DNA of 64,000 nucleotides from Korobacter sp036501185 (GCA_036501185.1 DASYAU010000130.1:1-64000); one strand, 5' to 3'; positions 25,014 to 34,040 are shown, counted from the first letter of the stretch. Numbers and translations: made by a program. The notes: generated by a model not told the origin, from the sequence alone.

Positions 25014-26072
25014 ATGCGGTACATGAAACATTTGCAACTTATGTTGTTGTCCGTTCTGCTCGCGGGAGCAGTGACGTTGGGTGCTGTGCCGGCGCAGGCG
25101 GCGAGCAGCGGCGATGAATTAACAGGTGGCGATTCGTATCTCGGCATTGGGCCGCGCGACATTTCCAAGAATCGTGTGGCGGCGTTGAAGCTGAAAGACG
25201 ATTCCGGTGTGGAAGTAACCGACGTGGACCACGACGCCCCGGCAGCGAAGGCCGGCATCAAGATTGGCGACGTGATCCTGAACTACAACGGACAGAAAGT
25301 GGAAAGCGCTGAGCAGTTGCGGCGATTGATTCACGAAACACCGGTGGGACGCACGGTGCAACTCGTCATCAGCCGCAGTGGGCAGCAGCAGACCGTTCCC
25401 GTCACCCTGAGTAGCCGTAAGGGCATGATTGCGGGCTTCCCCAAGCCGCAGCATTTCGGAACTTTAGGCAATGGCTTCTTCGACAATCCTCCTGATATGA
25501 GCATGAACGCTCTCCAGATGGTCTCGAAGTGCGGCCTCATGGTCGAGAACCTTACGCCGCAATTGGGCGACTTCCTGGGGGTGCGGAATGCTGGAGGCGT
25601 GCTGGTGCGGTCGGTGGAGAAAGGCTCTCCAGCCGATGCTGCGGGATTGCGCGCCGGTGACGTGATTGTGCGCGTGGAGAAGGAAAATGTCGGCGACATG
25701 GGCGACTGGCACCGCATGACTCACAAGCGCAGCGGAAAGACCATGCTTGGGATCGTCCGCGACAAGCATGAGCAGAATGTCTTCATTGATTTCAGCTCGG
25801 CGGGTGACGCGTCTGAGATGCTGGAAGGCCCGAATTTCGACAATATCAAGATTGAATTGTCACAAATGCGGCCCGAATTCGAAGCAGCCATGGCACAAGC
25901 GGAGGCTGATTTTGCTAAACGTCAAGCGGACTTCGATATGCAGATGCTCGACAACGATCAGTTCCAGAAAGCCATGAAAGCCAGCCAGGAGCAGGTTCAA
26001 AAAGCGATGGAGAACTTGAAGAAGGCGCAGGAACAGCAGAAGTCCGATTGCGACGACAGCACGAAGAAATAA
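25014..26072 (+). CDS. exported protein with two PDZ domains and a coiled coil
   Basis: A 352-aa exported protein with a signal peptide (about 1-27). PDZ1 (about 40-120) has SYLGIGPRDI, DHDAPAAKAGIKIGDVILNYNGQ; PDZ2 (about 165-260) has FLGVRNAGGVLVRSVEKGSPADAAGLRAGDVIVRVEKE. The C-terminal about 70 residues are an Ala/Gln/Lys-rich coiled coil ending in KSDCDDSTKK. There is no trypsin-like protease domain, so it binds peptides but does not cleave by itself. ATG 25014 follows GTGGAGGCAGTGCC; an earlier ATG at 24996 overlaps the previous stop. Last gene of the sigma operon. Confidence 0.82.
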   Translation: MRYMKHLQLMLLSVLLAGAVTLGAVPAQAASSGDELTGGDSYLGIGPRDISKNRVAALKLKDDSGVEVTDVDHDAPAAKAGIKIGDVILNYNGQKVESAEQLRRLIHETPVGRTVQLVISRSGQQQTVPVTLSSRKGMIAGFPKPQHFGTLGNGFFDNPPDMSMNALQMVSKCGLMVENLTPQLGDFLGVRNAGGVLVRSVEKGSPADAAGLRAGDVIVRVEKENVGDMGDWHRMTHKRSGKTMLGIVRDKHEQNVFIDFSSAGDASEMLEGPNFDNIKIELSQMRPEFEAAMAQAEADFAKRQADFDMQMLDNDQFQKAMKASQEQVQKAMENLKKAQEQQKSDCDDSTKK

Positions 26073-26090
26073 GAAAAGCGAGCTTCAGGA

Positions 26091-26117
26091 CGGCGCGGCT
26101 TCGGCTGCGCCGTTTTT
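26091..26117. terminator. terminator between the PDZ gene and the GGDEF gene
   Basis: CGGCGCGGC-TTCG-GCTGCGCCG stem, TTCG loop, then TTTTTA. It may end transcripts from both directions. Confidence 0.8.
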
Positions 26118-26121
26118 ATAC

Positions 26122-27606
26122 TCAATTGTGGGCAATATCGGGGATGCGTAACGAGTCTGGCGCAACAATGCAGTTCCGCCCCGACTGCTTGGCAAGATAG
26201 AGGTTGTCATCGGCTGCGCCAACCAACTCATCGCGGGTGGCGCCGCAGCTAGGAAAGTCGGCGACGCCGGCGCTGATCGTGACGCGGCTTGGGATGCCGG
26301 GAAACTCGTAGGCAGCGATTAGGTTGCGCAGCTTCTCCGCTACACGGACGGCGTTGGCCCTGGAGGTTTCCGGCAGCACCAGAACGAACTCCTCGCCCCC
26401 GTAGCGGCAGACGACATCTGGTTTTCGCAGCGTCTGGTGAAAAATTTGCGAAACTGCGCGAAGGACTTCATCGCCGAGCAAGTGGCCGAACTCGTCGTTC
26501 ACGCGCTTGAAGTGGTCGAGGTCGACCATGATCAGCGAGAGTGTGCTCTGGTAGCGCTTGGCGCGCTCGATTTCATCCGCGATGCGGCGTTCGAAGAGAC
26601 GACGGTTGAAGGTGCCGGTGAGTCCGTCGATGTAGGCGAGTTGCTCGACCTGTTGGAAATAAAACGCATTCTGGATGGCGGTGGCGCAGATGTCGGCGAC
26701 GGACTCAAACGTGGCCATGTCCTCTTCTGGAAACGCGTTAGTCGACTCGGCAGCGAAGACGAGAACACCTAACGGTTTTCCAGCAGAAACCAGTGGCAGC
26801 AGCAGCTCCGATCCGGCGCCGCTGAAAAATACTGGATGTCGAGTAGTGGAGGCACGTAACACGCGTGGCGTGCGACTCTCCAGCGCCTCTTCGGCCATAT
26901 TATCGAGCGGCAGGAGTGCCTGGCTGACGTCGGTCGAGGGGCTAAGACTTCCTCCATAGGCGCGGTGGATAAGGGTGCCATCTTCTTCGCAGGTGAGCAC
27001 AGCCACGCTGTATTGCGGAAGGCTATTACCGATGGCGATGCAGAGCTGCACGAGTAAATCGTCGGCCCTCAGAACCGCGGTTGCCTGGCGCGCGATGGCG
27101 CTGATCGCTTCCATCTGCAGCGCGCGTTTTCGCTCCTTGGAATAAATCTCGGCATTGGCCAGCGCGATGGATGCCTGGGTGGAGAAGAGTGTCAGTAGAT
27201 CGATGGTCTCGGTATCGAAGAAGTTGACTTCGTCACTCTGGCAGTCGAGCACGCCGACTACTTCGTCGCGAACAATGATCGGGATCGCGACCTCGGACTT
27301 CGTGCTGGGAACGACGTTGAGATAACGCGGATCGTTGCTGACATCCGGCGAATAAATTGGCAGCTTGTTCATTGCCGCCAGGCCAATGAGTCCTTTGCCG
27401 AGAGGAATTTCGGCTTTTAACGGCTGCTTCCCAAACGCAAGCCGAACGTCCAGTTCAGCGCGCTCTTTGTCGAGAAGCAGGATGGACGCGCCTTCCAGGT
27501 GGAAGTAATCGCGCACGATGGTCAGGATCTGTTCGAGGACCTTGTCGAGTTCGAAGGTCGAGAGAACTGCCTGGCTCGCGTCGTAAAGAATCGCGATTTT
27601 CTGCAT
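26122..27606 (-). CDS. GAF-GAF-GGDEF diguanylate cyclase
   Basis: A 494-aa cytoplasmic sensor enzyme that makes cyclic di-GMP. Two GAF domains (about 10-155 and 170-320; the first contains LEGASILLLDKERAELD and VVGVLDCQS) precede a GGDEF domain with the active site GGEEF (residues 403-407) in RYGGEEFVLVLPE. The inhibitory I-site RKPD lies five residues before the active site, so product feedback is expected. ATG 27606 is chosen; an in-frame TTG at 27624 is an alternative. Ligands of the GAF domains are unknown. A small membrane protein gene lies 35 nt upstream on the same strand. Confidence 0.9.
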   Translation of the reverse strand: MQKIAILYDASQAVLSTFELDKVLEQILTIVRDYFHLEGASILLLDKERAELDVRLAFGKQPLKAEIPLGKGLIGLAAMNKLPIYSPDVSNDPRYLNVVPSTKSEVAIPIIVRDEVVGVLDCQSDEVNFFDTETIDLLTLFSTQASIALANAEIYSKERKRALQMEAISAIARQATAVLRADDLLVQLCIAIGNSLPQYSVAVLTCEEDGTLIHRAYGGSLSPSTDVSQALLPLDNMAEEALESRTPRVLRASTTRHPVFFSGAGSELLLPLVSAGKPLGVLVFAAESTNAFPEEDMATFESVADICATAIQNAFYFQQVEQLAYIDGLTGTFNRRLFERRIADEIERAKRYQSTLSLIMVDLDHFKRVNDEFGHLLGDEVLRAVSQIFHQTLRKPDVVCRYGGEEFVLVLPETSRANAVRVAEKLRNLIAAYEFPGIPSRVTISAGVADFPSCGATRDELVGAADDNLYLAKQSGRNCIVAPDSLRIPDIAHN

Positions 27607-27641
27607 TCCCTGGAGTGGGCTCAATGTGGCAAGAGTTTACC

Positions 27642-27848
27642 TCACCCGTGGCGGATAGGTTTCAACTTTCTGGCAGCGAGGTCGATGAGGCCGAAAAACG
27701 CCACGCAGAACCAAAAATCCACGAGCAAGCCCCAATCCAGCCGCTCGGGGTGATGACGGGCGGCGGGAGGGAGATGGGGCATGAGCAGGAAGTAAACGAG
27801 GTTGCCGAGCAGCACGGCGGCCAGGGCTTTCAACCAGCGGCGAAGCAC
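27642..27848 (-). CDS. small two-helix membrane protein
   Basis: A 68-aa protein with two hydrophobic segments: about 5-22 (LKALAAVLLGNLVYFLLM) and 40-57 (LLVDFWFCVAFFGLIDLA), separated by a Pro/His-rich loop, and ending in basic residues. The pattern resembles small membrane proteins seen across this phylum; no function is known. It starts with GTG 27848. It is on the same strand as the cyclase, and 60 nt from the divergent recG start. Confidence 0.55.
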   Translation of the reverse strand: MLRRWLKALAAVLLGNLVYFLLMPHLPPAARHHPERLDWGLLVDFWFCVAFFGLIDLAARKLKPIRHG

Positions 27849-27908
27849 AGTTCATTGGAGCACAGAGGGTGGCTCGGGGCTGCTCGGCCTGCTGATAACA
27901 TCGCAAAC

Positions 27909-30080
27909 GTGCTTGATCTCTCCACCCAAGTGCAGTACGTGAAGGGCGTCGGCCCAAAGACAGCGGAAGCGCTTGCCACCAAGGGAATCGCCACGGTGGA
28001 GGACCTGCTGTACTACCTGCCATTCCGCTACGAAGACCGTTTGAATCCCCGCGGCATTGGGGAGCTTCGGCCCGGCGAAATGGCGAGCGTGGTAGCCGAG
28101 GTTCGTACTTCTGGATTGTTCCGCACCCGCGCGGGACCGATGTTCCAGCTCACCGTAGGGCAGGGACGCCAGACGCTGAAGTGTCTCTGGTTCCACGGCG
28201 CTTACCTGAAGGACCGATTTCAGGCGGGGCAGTTGCTGGCACTTTATGGAAAAGTGGAGGAGTCGAAGTTCGGACGGCGGGAGTTGCAAATCGTCCAGCC
28301 GCAATTCGAAGTGCTGCACGATCCGGCGTTAAACGAGTCCAAGGCTTCGGCGGAAGAGCTGGAAAACGAGAAGTTCAAGACGCTCGAGATCGGGCGCATC
28401 GTTCCGATCTACGAGAGCGCTGCGAATGGCAAGCTGACGTCGAAATACTTTCGGCGGGTGATCCACGGAGCGATGGAAAATCTTGCGCAGGATGTTCCGG
28501 ATGCCATCCCGCCGGCGATCCGCGGCCGCATCGAATTGATGGATCGCCGGAATGCCTTCTGGAAGGCGCACTGGCCCGATGAAGGCGAGAGCCTCACGCG
28601 ATTGCAGAACGCGAGAACCGCAGCGCACATCCGGCTGATTTTCGAGGAGCTCTTCTTTTTGGAGCTTGGGTTGGAGCTCAAGCGCCGCAAGTTGCGCGCA
28701 CAGAGTGGTGTGGCGTTTCGCGTGGACGCCCAAGTGCGCGAAGCCATTAAACGAATCTTGCCGTTTCATCCCACGGCGGCGCAGAAACGCGTGCTGGCCG
28801 AGATTGTCGCCGACATGAAGCAGCCTTCGCCAATGCGCAGGTTGCTGCAAGGCGACGTGGGTTCGGGGAAGACGATTGTTGCGTTGGAAGCGGCGGTGAT
28901 CGCCATCGAAAACGGGTACCAAGTCGCGCTCATGGCGCCGACGGAAATTCTCGCCACCCAGCATTATCTTTCGGCGAGAAGGATCCTTGAGAACGCTGGC
29001 TACCGGATTGTTCTGCTCACCGGCTCGCTGGAGCAGGACCGCAAGCGTGAGATTCGACGGCATATTTCGCAGGGCAATGCGCAGCTGGTGATCGGCACCC
29101 ACGCGTTGATCCAGGAAAAGGTTGAGTTTGACGCGCTCGGGCTGGTGATCGTCGATGAGCAACATCGCTTTGGCGTGATGCAGCGTTTCCGCCTGATGAA
29201 GAAAACCGAAGCCGCTGAGCCGGACGTGCTGGTGATGACCGCGACGCCGATCCCGCGAACGCTGGCGCTCACTCTTTACGGGGACTTAGACGTGAGCGTA
29301 CTCGACGAACTTCCGCCGGGGAGAACGCCGATCGTGACGCGGCGCATCTCCGACGAGCGTGCGGATGAAGTATGGGCTTTCGTCCGAAAGCAGGTCGCAG
29401 CCGGGCACCAGGCGTACATCGTCTATCCCGTGATTGAGGAGAACGAGGACGCTGAAGCAGGGAAGCAGCTCAAAGCCGCGATCAAGATGTATGACGAGAT
29501 GCGGAAGAAGATCTTTCCGGATCTCCGCGTCGGGCTGCTGCACGGGCGCATGGATTCGGATGAAAAAGATGCGGTGATGCGGCGCTTTCAAAGCGGCGAC
29601 GTACAGGTGCTGGTATCGACAACGGTAATCGAAGTCGGCGTGGACGTGGCGAACGCCAACATCATGGTGGTAGAGCATGCGGAGCGCTTTGGGCTATCGC
29701 AAATGCATCAGTTGCGCGGAAGAATCGGGCGCGGCAGCGCGAAATCGTTTTGTGTATTGATGACCGGCGGCAAAGTTTCGCCCGAGGCCGAACAGCGGCT
29801 CGATGCCATGGTCCGGACCAGCAATGGTTTCGAAATCTCTGAACTGGACTTGCAACTGCGTGGGCCGGGAGAGTTCTTCGGCACGAAGCAGGCAGGCATG
29901 CCGGATTTCCGCGTGGCCAACCTGATCCGGGACCGCGAGTTGCTCGAGTTGGCGAAGCGGGAGGCTGCCTACGTGACGAGCGGCCCACATCCCGACCTTA
30001 GCGAGGGTGAGATCCGGAAGGTGATTGAGCATTTGCGCGGGCACTGGAACCGCAGGTACGGACTGGTGGAAGTGGGATAG
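27909..30080 (+). CDS. recG: ATP-dependent DNA helicase RecG
   Basis: Branched-DNA helicase that remodels stalled forks and Holliday junctions. The 723-aa protein has the N-terminal wedge domain (including QVQYVKGVGPKTAEAL and the OB-fold residues YLPFRYEDR), Walker A G315-DVGSGKT, Walker B box D416-EQHRFG, TATPIPRTLALTLYGDLD, the TVIEVGVDVANA motif and QLRGRIGRG. GTG 27909 begins LDLSTQVQYVKGVGPK, the normal N-terminus; the open frame upstream is not protein-like. It ends 9 nt before selA. Confidence 0.94.
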   Translation: MLDLSTQVQYVKGVGPKTAEALATKGIATVEDLLYYLPFRYEDRLNPRGIGELRPGEMASVVAEVRTSGLFRTRAGPMFQLTVGQGRQTLKCLWFHGAYLKDRFQAGQLLALYGKVEESKFGRRELQIVQPQFEVLHDPALNESKASAEELENEKFKTLEIGRIVPIYESAANGKLTSKYFRRVIHGAMENLAQDVPDAIPPAIRGRIELMDRRNAFWKAHWPDEGESLTRLQNARTAAHIRLIFEELFFLELGLELKRRKLRAQSGVAFRVDAQVREAIKRILPFHPTAAQKRVLAEIVADMKQPSPMRRLLQGDVGSGKTIVALEAAVIAIENGYQVALMAPTEILATQHYLSARRILENAGYRIVLLTGSLEQDRKREIRRHISQGNAQLVIGTHALIQEKVEFDALGLVIVDEQHRFGVMQRFRLMKKTEAAEPDVLVMTATPIPRTLALTLYGDLDVSVLDELPPGRTPIVTRRISDERADEVWAFVRKQVAAGHQAYIVYPVIEENEDAEAGKQLKAAIKMYDEMRKKIFPDLRVGLLHGRMDSDEKDAVMRRFQSGDVQVLVSTTVIEVGVDVANANIMVVEHAERFGLSQMHQLRGRIGRGSAKSFCVLMTGGKVSPEAEQRLDAMVRTSNGFEISELDLQLRGPGEFFGTKQAGMPDFRVANLIRDRELLELAKREAAYVTSGPHPDLSEGEIRKVIEHLRGHWNRRYGLVEVG

Positions 30081-30089
30081 GATGCTGGG

Positions 30090-31511
30090 GTGAAATCGGC
30101 GGCACAATCTGAGTTATTCAAGCTTCTGCCCGGCGTGGACGAGGTGCTGCGGCGCGATGATGTCGCGGCCCTCGTGCCGAATGATGGGCACGCGGCGGTG
30201 ACGTCGGCCGCGCGCGCGGTGCTGGGGCACTTACGGCAGGAGATTGCGCGGGGAACGCTGCTGGATGACAACGGTGTGCGATTAGCTTTGGACGGCATCG
30301 GCGACGCGGTTGCGCGGGAACTGCGCCGGGAACTCCAGCCATCGCTGCGCCCGGTCATCAACGCGACGGGAGTCATCCTCCATACGAACCTGGGTCGCGC
30401 TCCGCTGAGCGTGGCTGCGCTCGATCATGCGCGCGAGGTTTCGACTACTTACTCAAATTTGGAGTTCGATCTCGAGGCGGGCGAGCGGGGGAAGCGAGAC
30501 GTGCACGTTGATCGCTTGTTCGCTCGGCTTCTAAGCAGCGCCGATCGCGAAGTAGCTAGCGTTGTGGTGAACAACAACGCGGCGGCGGTGATGCTGGCGC
30601 TGAATTCTTTGGCCGAGGGCGGCGAAGTCATCGTTTCACGCGGGGAGTTGGTCGAGATCGGCGGTTCGTTTCGCATCCCTGATGTGATGAGCAAAAGCCA
30701 AGCCGTCCTGCGCGAGGTGGGGACGACCAACCGGACGCGCATTGCCGATTACGAGAAGGCGATCAACGACCGCACGAAGTTGCTGCTGCGCGTGCATCGG
30801 TCGAACTTCGAGATTGTCGGCTTCACCGAGGCGCCCTCGCTGGATGAACTCGTGGTCCTTGGGAAGGCGCGGGGCATCCCGGTGCTGGAAGACCTCGGCA
30901 GCGGCGCGCTGTTCGACCTGGCGCAGCTAGGAATTCCGCAAGAGCCGACCATTGCCGAGAGTCTGCGGGCGGGCGTGGATGTAGTCACCTATAGCGGCGA
31001 CAAACTGCTGGGTGGTCCGCAGGCGGGCGTGATCAGCGGGCGTAAAGAGCTGGTAGCGAAAATTCGATCGAACCCGATGTTCCGCGCGCTACGCGTAGAC
31101 AAGCTGATTTATGCCGCACTGGAAACAACGCTGCTGAGCTACGTGCGGCAGGATTATGACTCGATTCCGGCATTGCGGATGATGCGCGCGGCAGCGACTG
31201 AGATCCGGCAACGGGCAGAGACTTTGGCGCAGGGCCTGCGCGAAGGATCGGGGCGTTTTACGGCGGAGGTTGTGGAGTGCGCCAGCGCGATTGGTGGAGG
31301 TTCAGCGCCAGGAGCGACAATCCCGAGCTTCGCAGTCGCGCTGGAGCTCGACGGAATGAGCGCGCACCAGTTGGCAGAAGCGTTGCGACGCGGCGAGACG
31401 CCGGTGATTGCGCGGGTAGAAGAAGACCGCGTGCTTCTCGATCTGCGGACGGTGTTCCCTGAGCAGGACGCACAACTCCGCGCTGCGCTGTTGAATCTCG
31501 CACAGCAGTGA
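30090..31511 (+). CDS. selA: L-seryl-tRNA(Sec) selenium transferase
   Basis: PLP enzyme that converts Ser-tRNA(Sec) to Sec-tRNA(Sec). The 473-aa length, LRPVINATGVILHTNLGRAPL, NNNAAAVMLALNSLAEGGEVIVSRGELVEIGGSFRIPD and the PLP lysine K305 in TYSGDKLLGGPQAG are all SelA features. Translation begins at GTG 30090. It is followed by DUF488 with an overlap. No selB, selD or tRNA-Sec lies in the window, so the other parts of the selenocysteine machinery would be elsewhere. The alternative is a SelA paralogue acting on another substrate. Confidence 0.85.
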   Translation: MKSAAQSELFKLLPGVDEVLRRDDVAALVPNDGHAAVTSAARAVLGHLRQEIARGTLLDDNGVRLALDGIGDAVARELRRELQPSLRPVINATGVILHTNLGRAPLSVAALDHAREVSTTYSNLEFDLEAGERGKRDVHVDRLFARLLSSADREVASVVVNNNAAAVMLALNSLAEGGEVIVSRGELVEIGGSFRIPDVMSKSQAVLREVGTTNRTRIADYEKAINDRTKLLLRVHRSNFEIVGFTEAPSLDELVVLGKARGIPVLEDLGSGALFDLAQLGIPQEPTIAESLRAGVDVVTYSGDKLLGGPQAGVISGRKELVAKIRSNPMFRALRVDKLIYAALETTLLSYVRQDYDSIPALRMMRAAATEIRQRAETLAQGLREGSGRFTAEVVECASAIGGGSAPGATIPSFAVALELDGMSAHQLAEALRRGETPVIARVEEDRVLLDLRTVFPEQDAQLRAALLNLAQQ

Positions 31512-32041
31512 CGGCTACCCTCTACACCATCGGACATTCCACGCGGTCGCTGTCCGAGCTGATCGAAGCTCTCCAGGCGCACGGCATCAAGAACCTCGTG
31601 GATATCCGCGCGTTTCCCCCGTCGCGGCGGCTACCGCATTTCAATCGTGGATCGCTGGAAGTCGAGTTGCCGAAGGCGGGCATTGCGTATTTCTGGGAAC
31701 CGCGGATGGGCGGCAGGCGGAAACGGATCACGAAGGAATCGCGGAATACGGCGATCCGCAGCGATTCCTTCCGCAACTACGCGGACTACATGCTTACACC
31801 GGAGTTCCAAGCCGCAGCCGCCGACGTACGGAAACTCGCCGAGCAGAAGCCGACCGCGTATATGTGCGCGGAGAAGCTCTATTTCCAATGCCACCGGATG
31901 ATGGTGTCGGACTATTACGTGGCGCATGGCGACGAGGTGCGGCACATTATCGACGCCAATCCGGCGAAAGCGCATGCGCTGATGAAGGAAGCGAACCTGG
32001 TGGATGGAGAGCTGATTTACAACGCCGGACAATTGTTCTAG
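31508..32041 (+). CDS. DUF488-domain protein
   Basis: A 177-aa cytoplasmic protein of the DUF488 family: LYTIGHSTRSLSEL, LVDIRAFPPSRRLPHFN, YFWEPRMGGRR, and the cysteine-containing YMCAEKLYFQCHRMMVSDY, which is the conserved ALLCAE-like active-site region. Family function is unknown; some members are suggested to bind nucleic acids. GTG 31508 overlaps the selA stop by four bases, which implies coupling to selA. A second, YeaO-type DUF488 protein is encoded at 57089. Confidence 0.85.
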   Translation: MTATLYTIGHSTRSLSELIEALQAHGIKNLVDIRAFPPSRRLPHFNRGSLEVELPKAGIAYFWEPRMGGRRKRITKESRNTAIRSDSFRNYADYMLTPEFQAAAADVRKLAEQKPTAYMCAEKLYFQCHRMMVSDYYVAHGDEVRHIIDANPAKAHALMKEANLVDGELIYNAGQLF

Positions 32042-32044
32042 CCC

Positions 32045-32080
32045 AGAAAATCAGGGCAGCCGGGAAGCTGCCCTGTTAGG
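32045..32080. terminator. bidirectional terminator between DUF488 and cspA
   Basis: Perfect nine-base stem CAGGGCAGC/GCTGCCCTG (32052-32075). Read on the minus strand it is followed by ATTTTCT, so it mainly suits cspA; on the plus strand the T run is short. Confidence 0.7.
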
Positions 32081-32125
32081 TTGATTGGAGTGAAACACTT
32101 CAGTTCCCAGCTTTCGCTGAGCCTT

Positions 32126-32332
32126 TTACAGAGCTTGAACTTTTTCTGCCTGCCACCCCTTGGGTCCCTTGACGACGCTGAACTGAACCGCCTGGCCTTC
32201 CTGGAGGCTGCGGAAGCCCTTCGTTTCAATGGCCGAGAAATGGACGAAGACATCTTCACCATTCTGGCGGCTGATAAAACCATATCCTTTGGCGTCGTTG
32301 AACCACTTCACTGTTCCTTGTTCCATTTTCAA
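32126..32332 (-). CDS. cold-shock domain protein
   Basis: A 68-aa single OB-fold RNA-binding protein of the CspA family, an RNA chaperone. RNP1 is KGYGFISRQ and RNP2 is DVFVHFSAI; QGTVKWFNDAKGYGFI is the typical start. An AAGGAAG ribosome site precedes ATG 32332; a second ATG two codons later is possible. The gene has a leader of perhaps 75 nt (see the promoter feature), which in this family often controls translation by temperature. Confidence 0.95.
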   Translation of the reverse strand: MKMEQGTVKWFNDAKGYGFISRQNGEDVFVHFSAIETKGFRSLQEGQAVQFSVVKGPKGWQAEKVQAL

Positions 32333-32412
32333 AGACTTCCTTTTTCACGAATAGCTCAGGCATTCAAAGGCGGGGCAGAAGCTGCGTCGGGACTTCGAAT
32401 CGAGCGGCGGCA

Positions 32413-32442
32413 ATAATGCCTGACCGACACGGAATTTGGCAA
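32413..32442 (-). promoter_or_regulatory. candidate promoter of the cold-shock gene
   Basis: On the minus strand: TTGCCA, 18-nt spacer, CATTAT. It would yield a 5' leader of about 70-75 nt before ATG 32332. Confidence 0.35.
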
Positions 32443-32477
32443 GCACGATTTGACGGACGAAGTTGTAAGCTGGAGCC

Positions 32478-32855
32478 ATGATCGTGGGTACCGGCATTGA
32501 TATCGTGGAGGTTCCACGGATAGCGAAGTCCATCGAACGCTTTAGGGAGCGCTTCCTGAATCGCGTGTTTACAACCGCCGAAATTGCTTATTGTGACTCG
32601 AAAGTGAATCGGATGGAGCGATTTGCCGCCCGTTTCGCGGCCAAGGAAGCCGCCATGAAGGCGATCGGGACGGGGATGCGTGGGGGTGTAACCTGGCGGG
32701 ATTTCGAAGTCGGTCGCGAGCCATCCGGCCGGCCAGTTATGCTGCTTCACGGTAAGGCAGCGCAAGTGGCGGAACGCCTGGGAGCCCGCCGGACGCACCT
32801 TTCGGTATCGCATACCGAGGAGCACGCGGTGGCCTACGTGGTGCTCGAAAATTGA
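32478..32855 (+). CDS. acpS: holo-[acyl-carrier-protein] synthase
   Basis: Attaches 4'-phosphopantetheine from CoA to the serine of acyl carrier protein. The 125-aa length is standard. Motifs: MIVGTGIDIVEVPRI with Mg-binding D8, and the RFAAKEAAMKAIG motif with K56 and E57, then LSVSHTEEHAVA near the C-terminus. A GGAG site is next to ATG 32478. Its substrate ACP is encoded at 42789. Confidence 0.94.
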   Translation: MIVGTGIDIVEVPRIAKSIERFRERFLNRVFTTAEIAYCDSKVNRMERFAARFAAKEAAMKAIGTGMRGGVTWRDFEVGREPSGRPVMLLHGKAAQVAERLGARRTHLSVSHTEEHAVAYVVLEN

Positions 32856-32966
32856 TAGGAAGCACCTAGGTGACTGGATCGCAAGTTCTTGCTATCATTC
32901 GACCCTTACAAGTACATACGAGCGGAGTAATGGGCGGGGCAGGCTCGAGCCCGGGACGGGGGATCT

Positions 32967-34040
32967 GTGCCTAGTCAGAAACAAGTCCGTTGGGCGCAAT
33001 TGCGCGTCGGAATCACGGTGATTTTTGCGACTGCGACCCTTTGCGTCCTCATCTTTCTCATGTCCGGCACGACCGGAATCTTCAGCAAGAAGATCATGGT
33101 GATGATGTACCAGGACAATGCCGGCGGCCTTCGCATTGGCGCTCCGGTTCGCCTGGAGGGCGTGGACATTGGGAACGTCACGGGCATTGCCGTGGTAGCC
33201 AATCACGGCGTCGACCCGGTACAGATCAAGATGAAGATCTCGGGCAAGTTTCAGACGCTCGTGAAAAAAGACTCGAGCGCAACCCTGGATACGGCTGGGG
33301 TGCTGGGTGAGACCTTCGTCGATATTGACAGCCGGACTGCCACCGGAACCCTCGTGCAGGACGGCGATGTGCTGAAGGCGAAGGAAACGCCGTCATTCAA
33401 CGACGTGGTGAAGTCCACCCAAGGCACGCTGGAGAATGTGGACATCCTGCTGAAGCGGACCGACCGCATCATTGCGCAGATTGAAAGCGGCCAGGGCTCG
33501 ATCGGTAAGCTTATTTACGACCAGGACCTCTACAACCGGCTGAACTCCACGCTGGCCGAAGTGCAGGGCATGGTCAACCAGATCAGTTCGGGCAAGGGCT
33601 CCATCGGCAAGCTGATTAACGATGACGAGCTCTACAACAAGGCCAATTCCTCGGTCGACAAGCTCAATTCGATCATTGACCAGATCAATACCGGCAACGG
33701 CACGGTCGGCAAGCTGATCAAGGACCCGAGCCTCTACAACAACTTGAACGAGAGCGTAACTAAACTCAACTCGCTGCTGAACGACGTGAACCAGGGCAAG
33801 GGCGCGCTCGGGAAATTCGCGCACGATGAGGCGTTCGCCAAGAAACTGGACGACACGATCACCCACCTGAACAACATTTCGGCGAAGATTGATAGCGGTG
33901 AGGGCAGCGTCGGCAAGTTGATGAACGATCCGTCGCTTTACAACAATTCAGACCAGATGCTGGTGGAGACGCGGCACCTGCTGCAAGGTATCCGCGAGAA
34001 CCCGAAGAAGTACCTTACCTTCCACGTCAAAGTCTTCTAG
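32967..34040 (+). CDS. MlaD/MCE-domain protein with five 34-residue repeats
   Basis: A 357-aa inner-membrane-anchored, periplasmic lipid-transport protein. One membrane helix (about 13-33) is followed by an MCE domain (about 40-120: GGLRIGAPVRLEGVDIGNVTGIAV, GVLGETFVDID). The C-terminal half consists of five tandem repeats of exactly 34 residues, with GxGSIGKLIxDxxLYN at residues 175, 209, 243, 277 and 311. Usual MlaD has no such repeat; long coiled tails are common in other MCE proteins. GTG 32967 follows GGGGGATCT. No permease or ATPase of an Mla system lies next to it. Confidence 0.88.
   Translation: MPSQKQVRWAQLRVGITVIFATATLCVLIFLMSGTTGIFSKKIMVMMYQDNAGGLRIGAPVRLEGVDIGNVTGIAVVANHGVDPVQIKMKISGKFQTLVKKDSSATLDTAGVLGETFVDIDSRTATGTLVQDGDVLKAKETPSFNDVVKSTQGTLENVDILLKRTDRIIAQIESGQGSIGKLIYDQDLYNRLNSTLAEVQGMVNQISSGKGSIGKLINDDELYNKANSSVDKLNSIIDQINTGNGTVGKLIKDPSLYNNLNESVTKLNSLLNDVNQGKGALGKFAHDEAFAKKLDDTITHLNNISAKIDSGEGSVGKLMNDPSLYNNSDQMLVETRHLLQGIRENPKKYLTFHVKVF

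Noticed and set aside
32863..32872. CACCTAGGTG palindrome here and at 62768-62777
   Set aside because: Ten bases, two copies in 64 kb, in unrelated gene gaps; not enough to propose a shared regulator.
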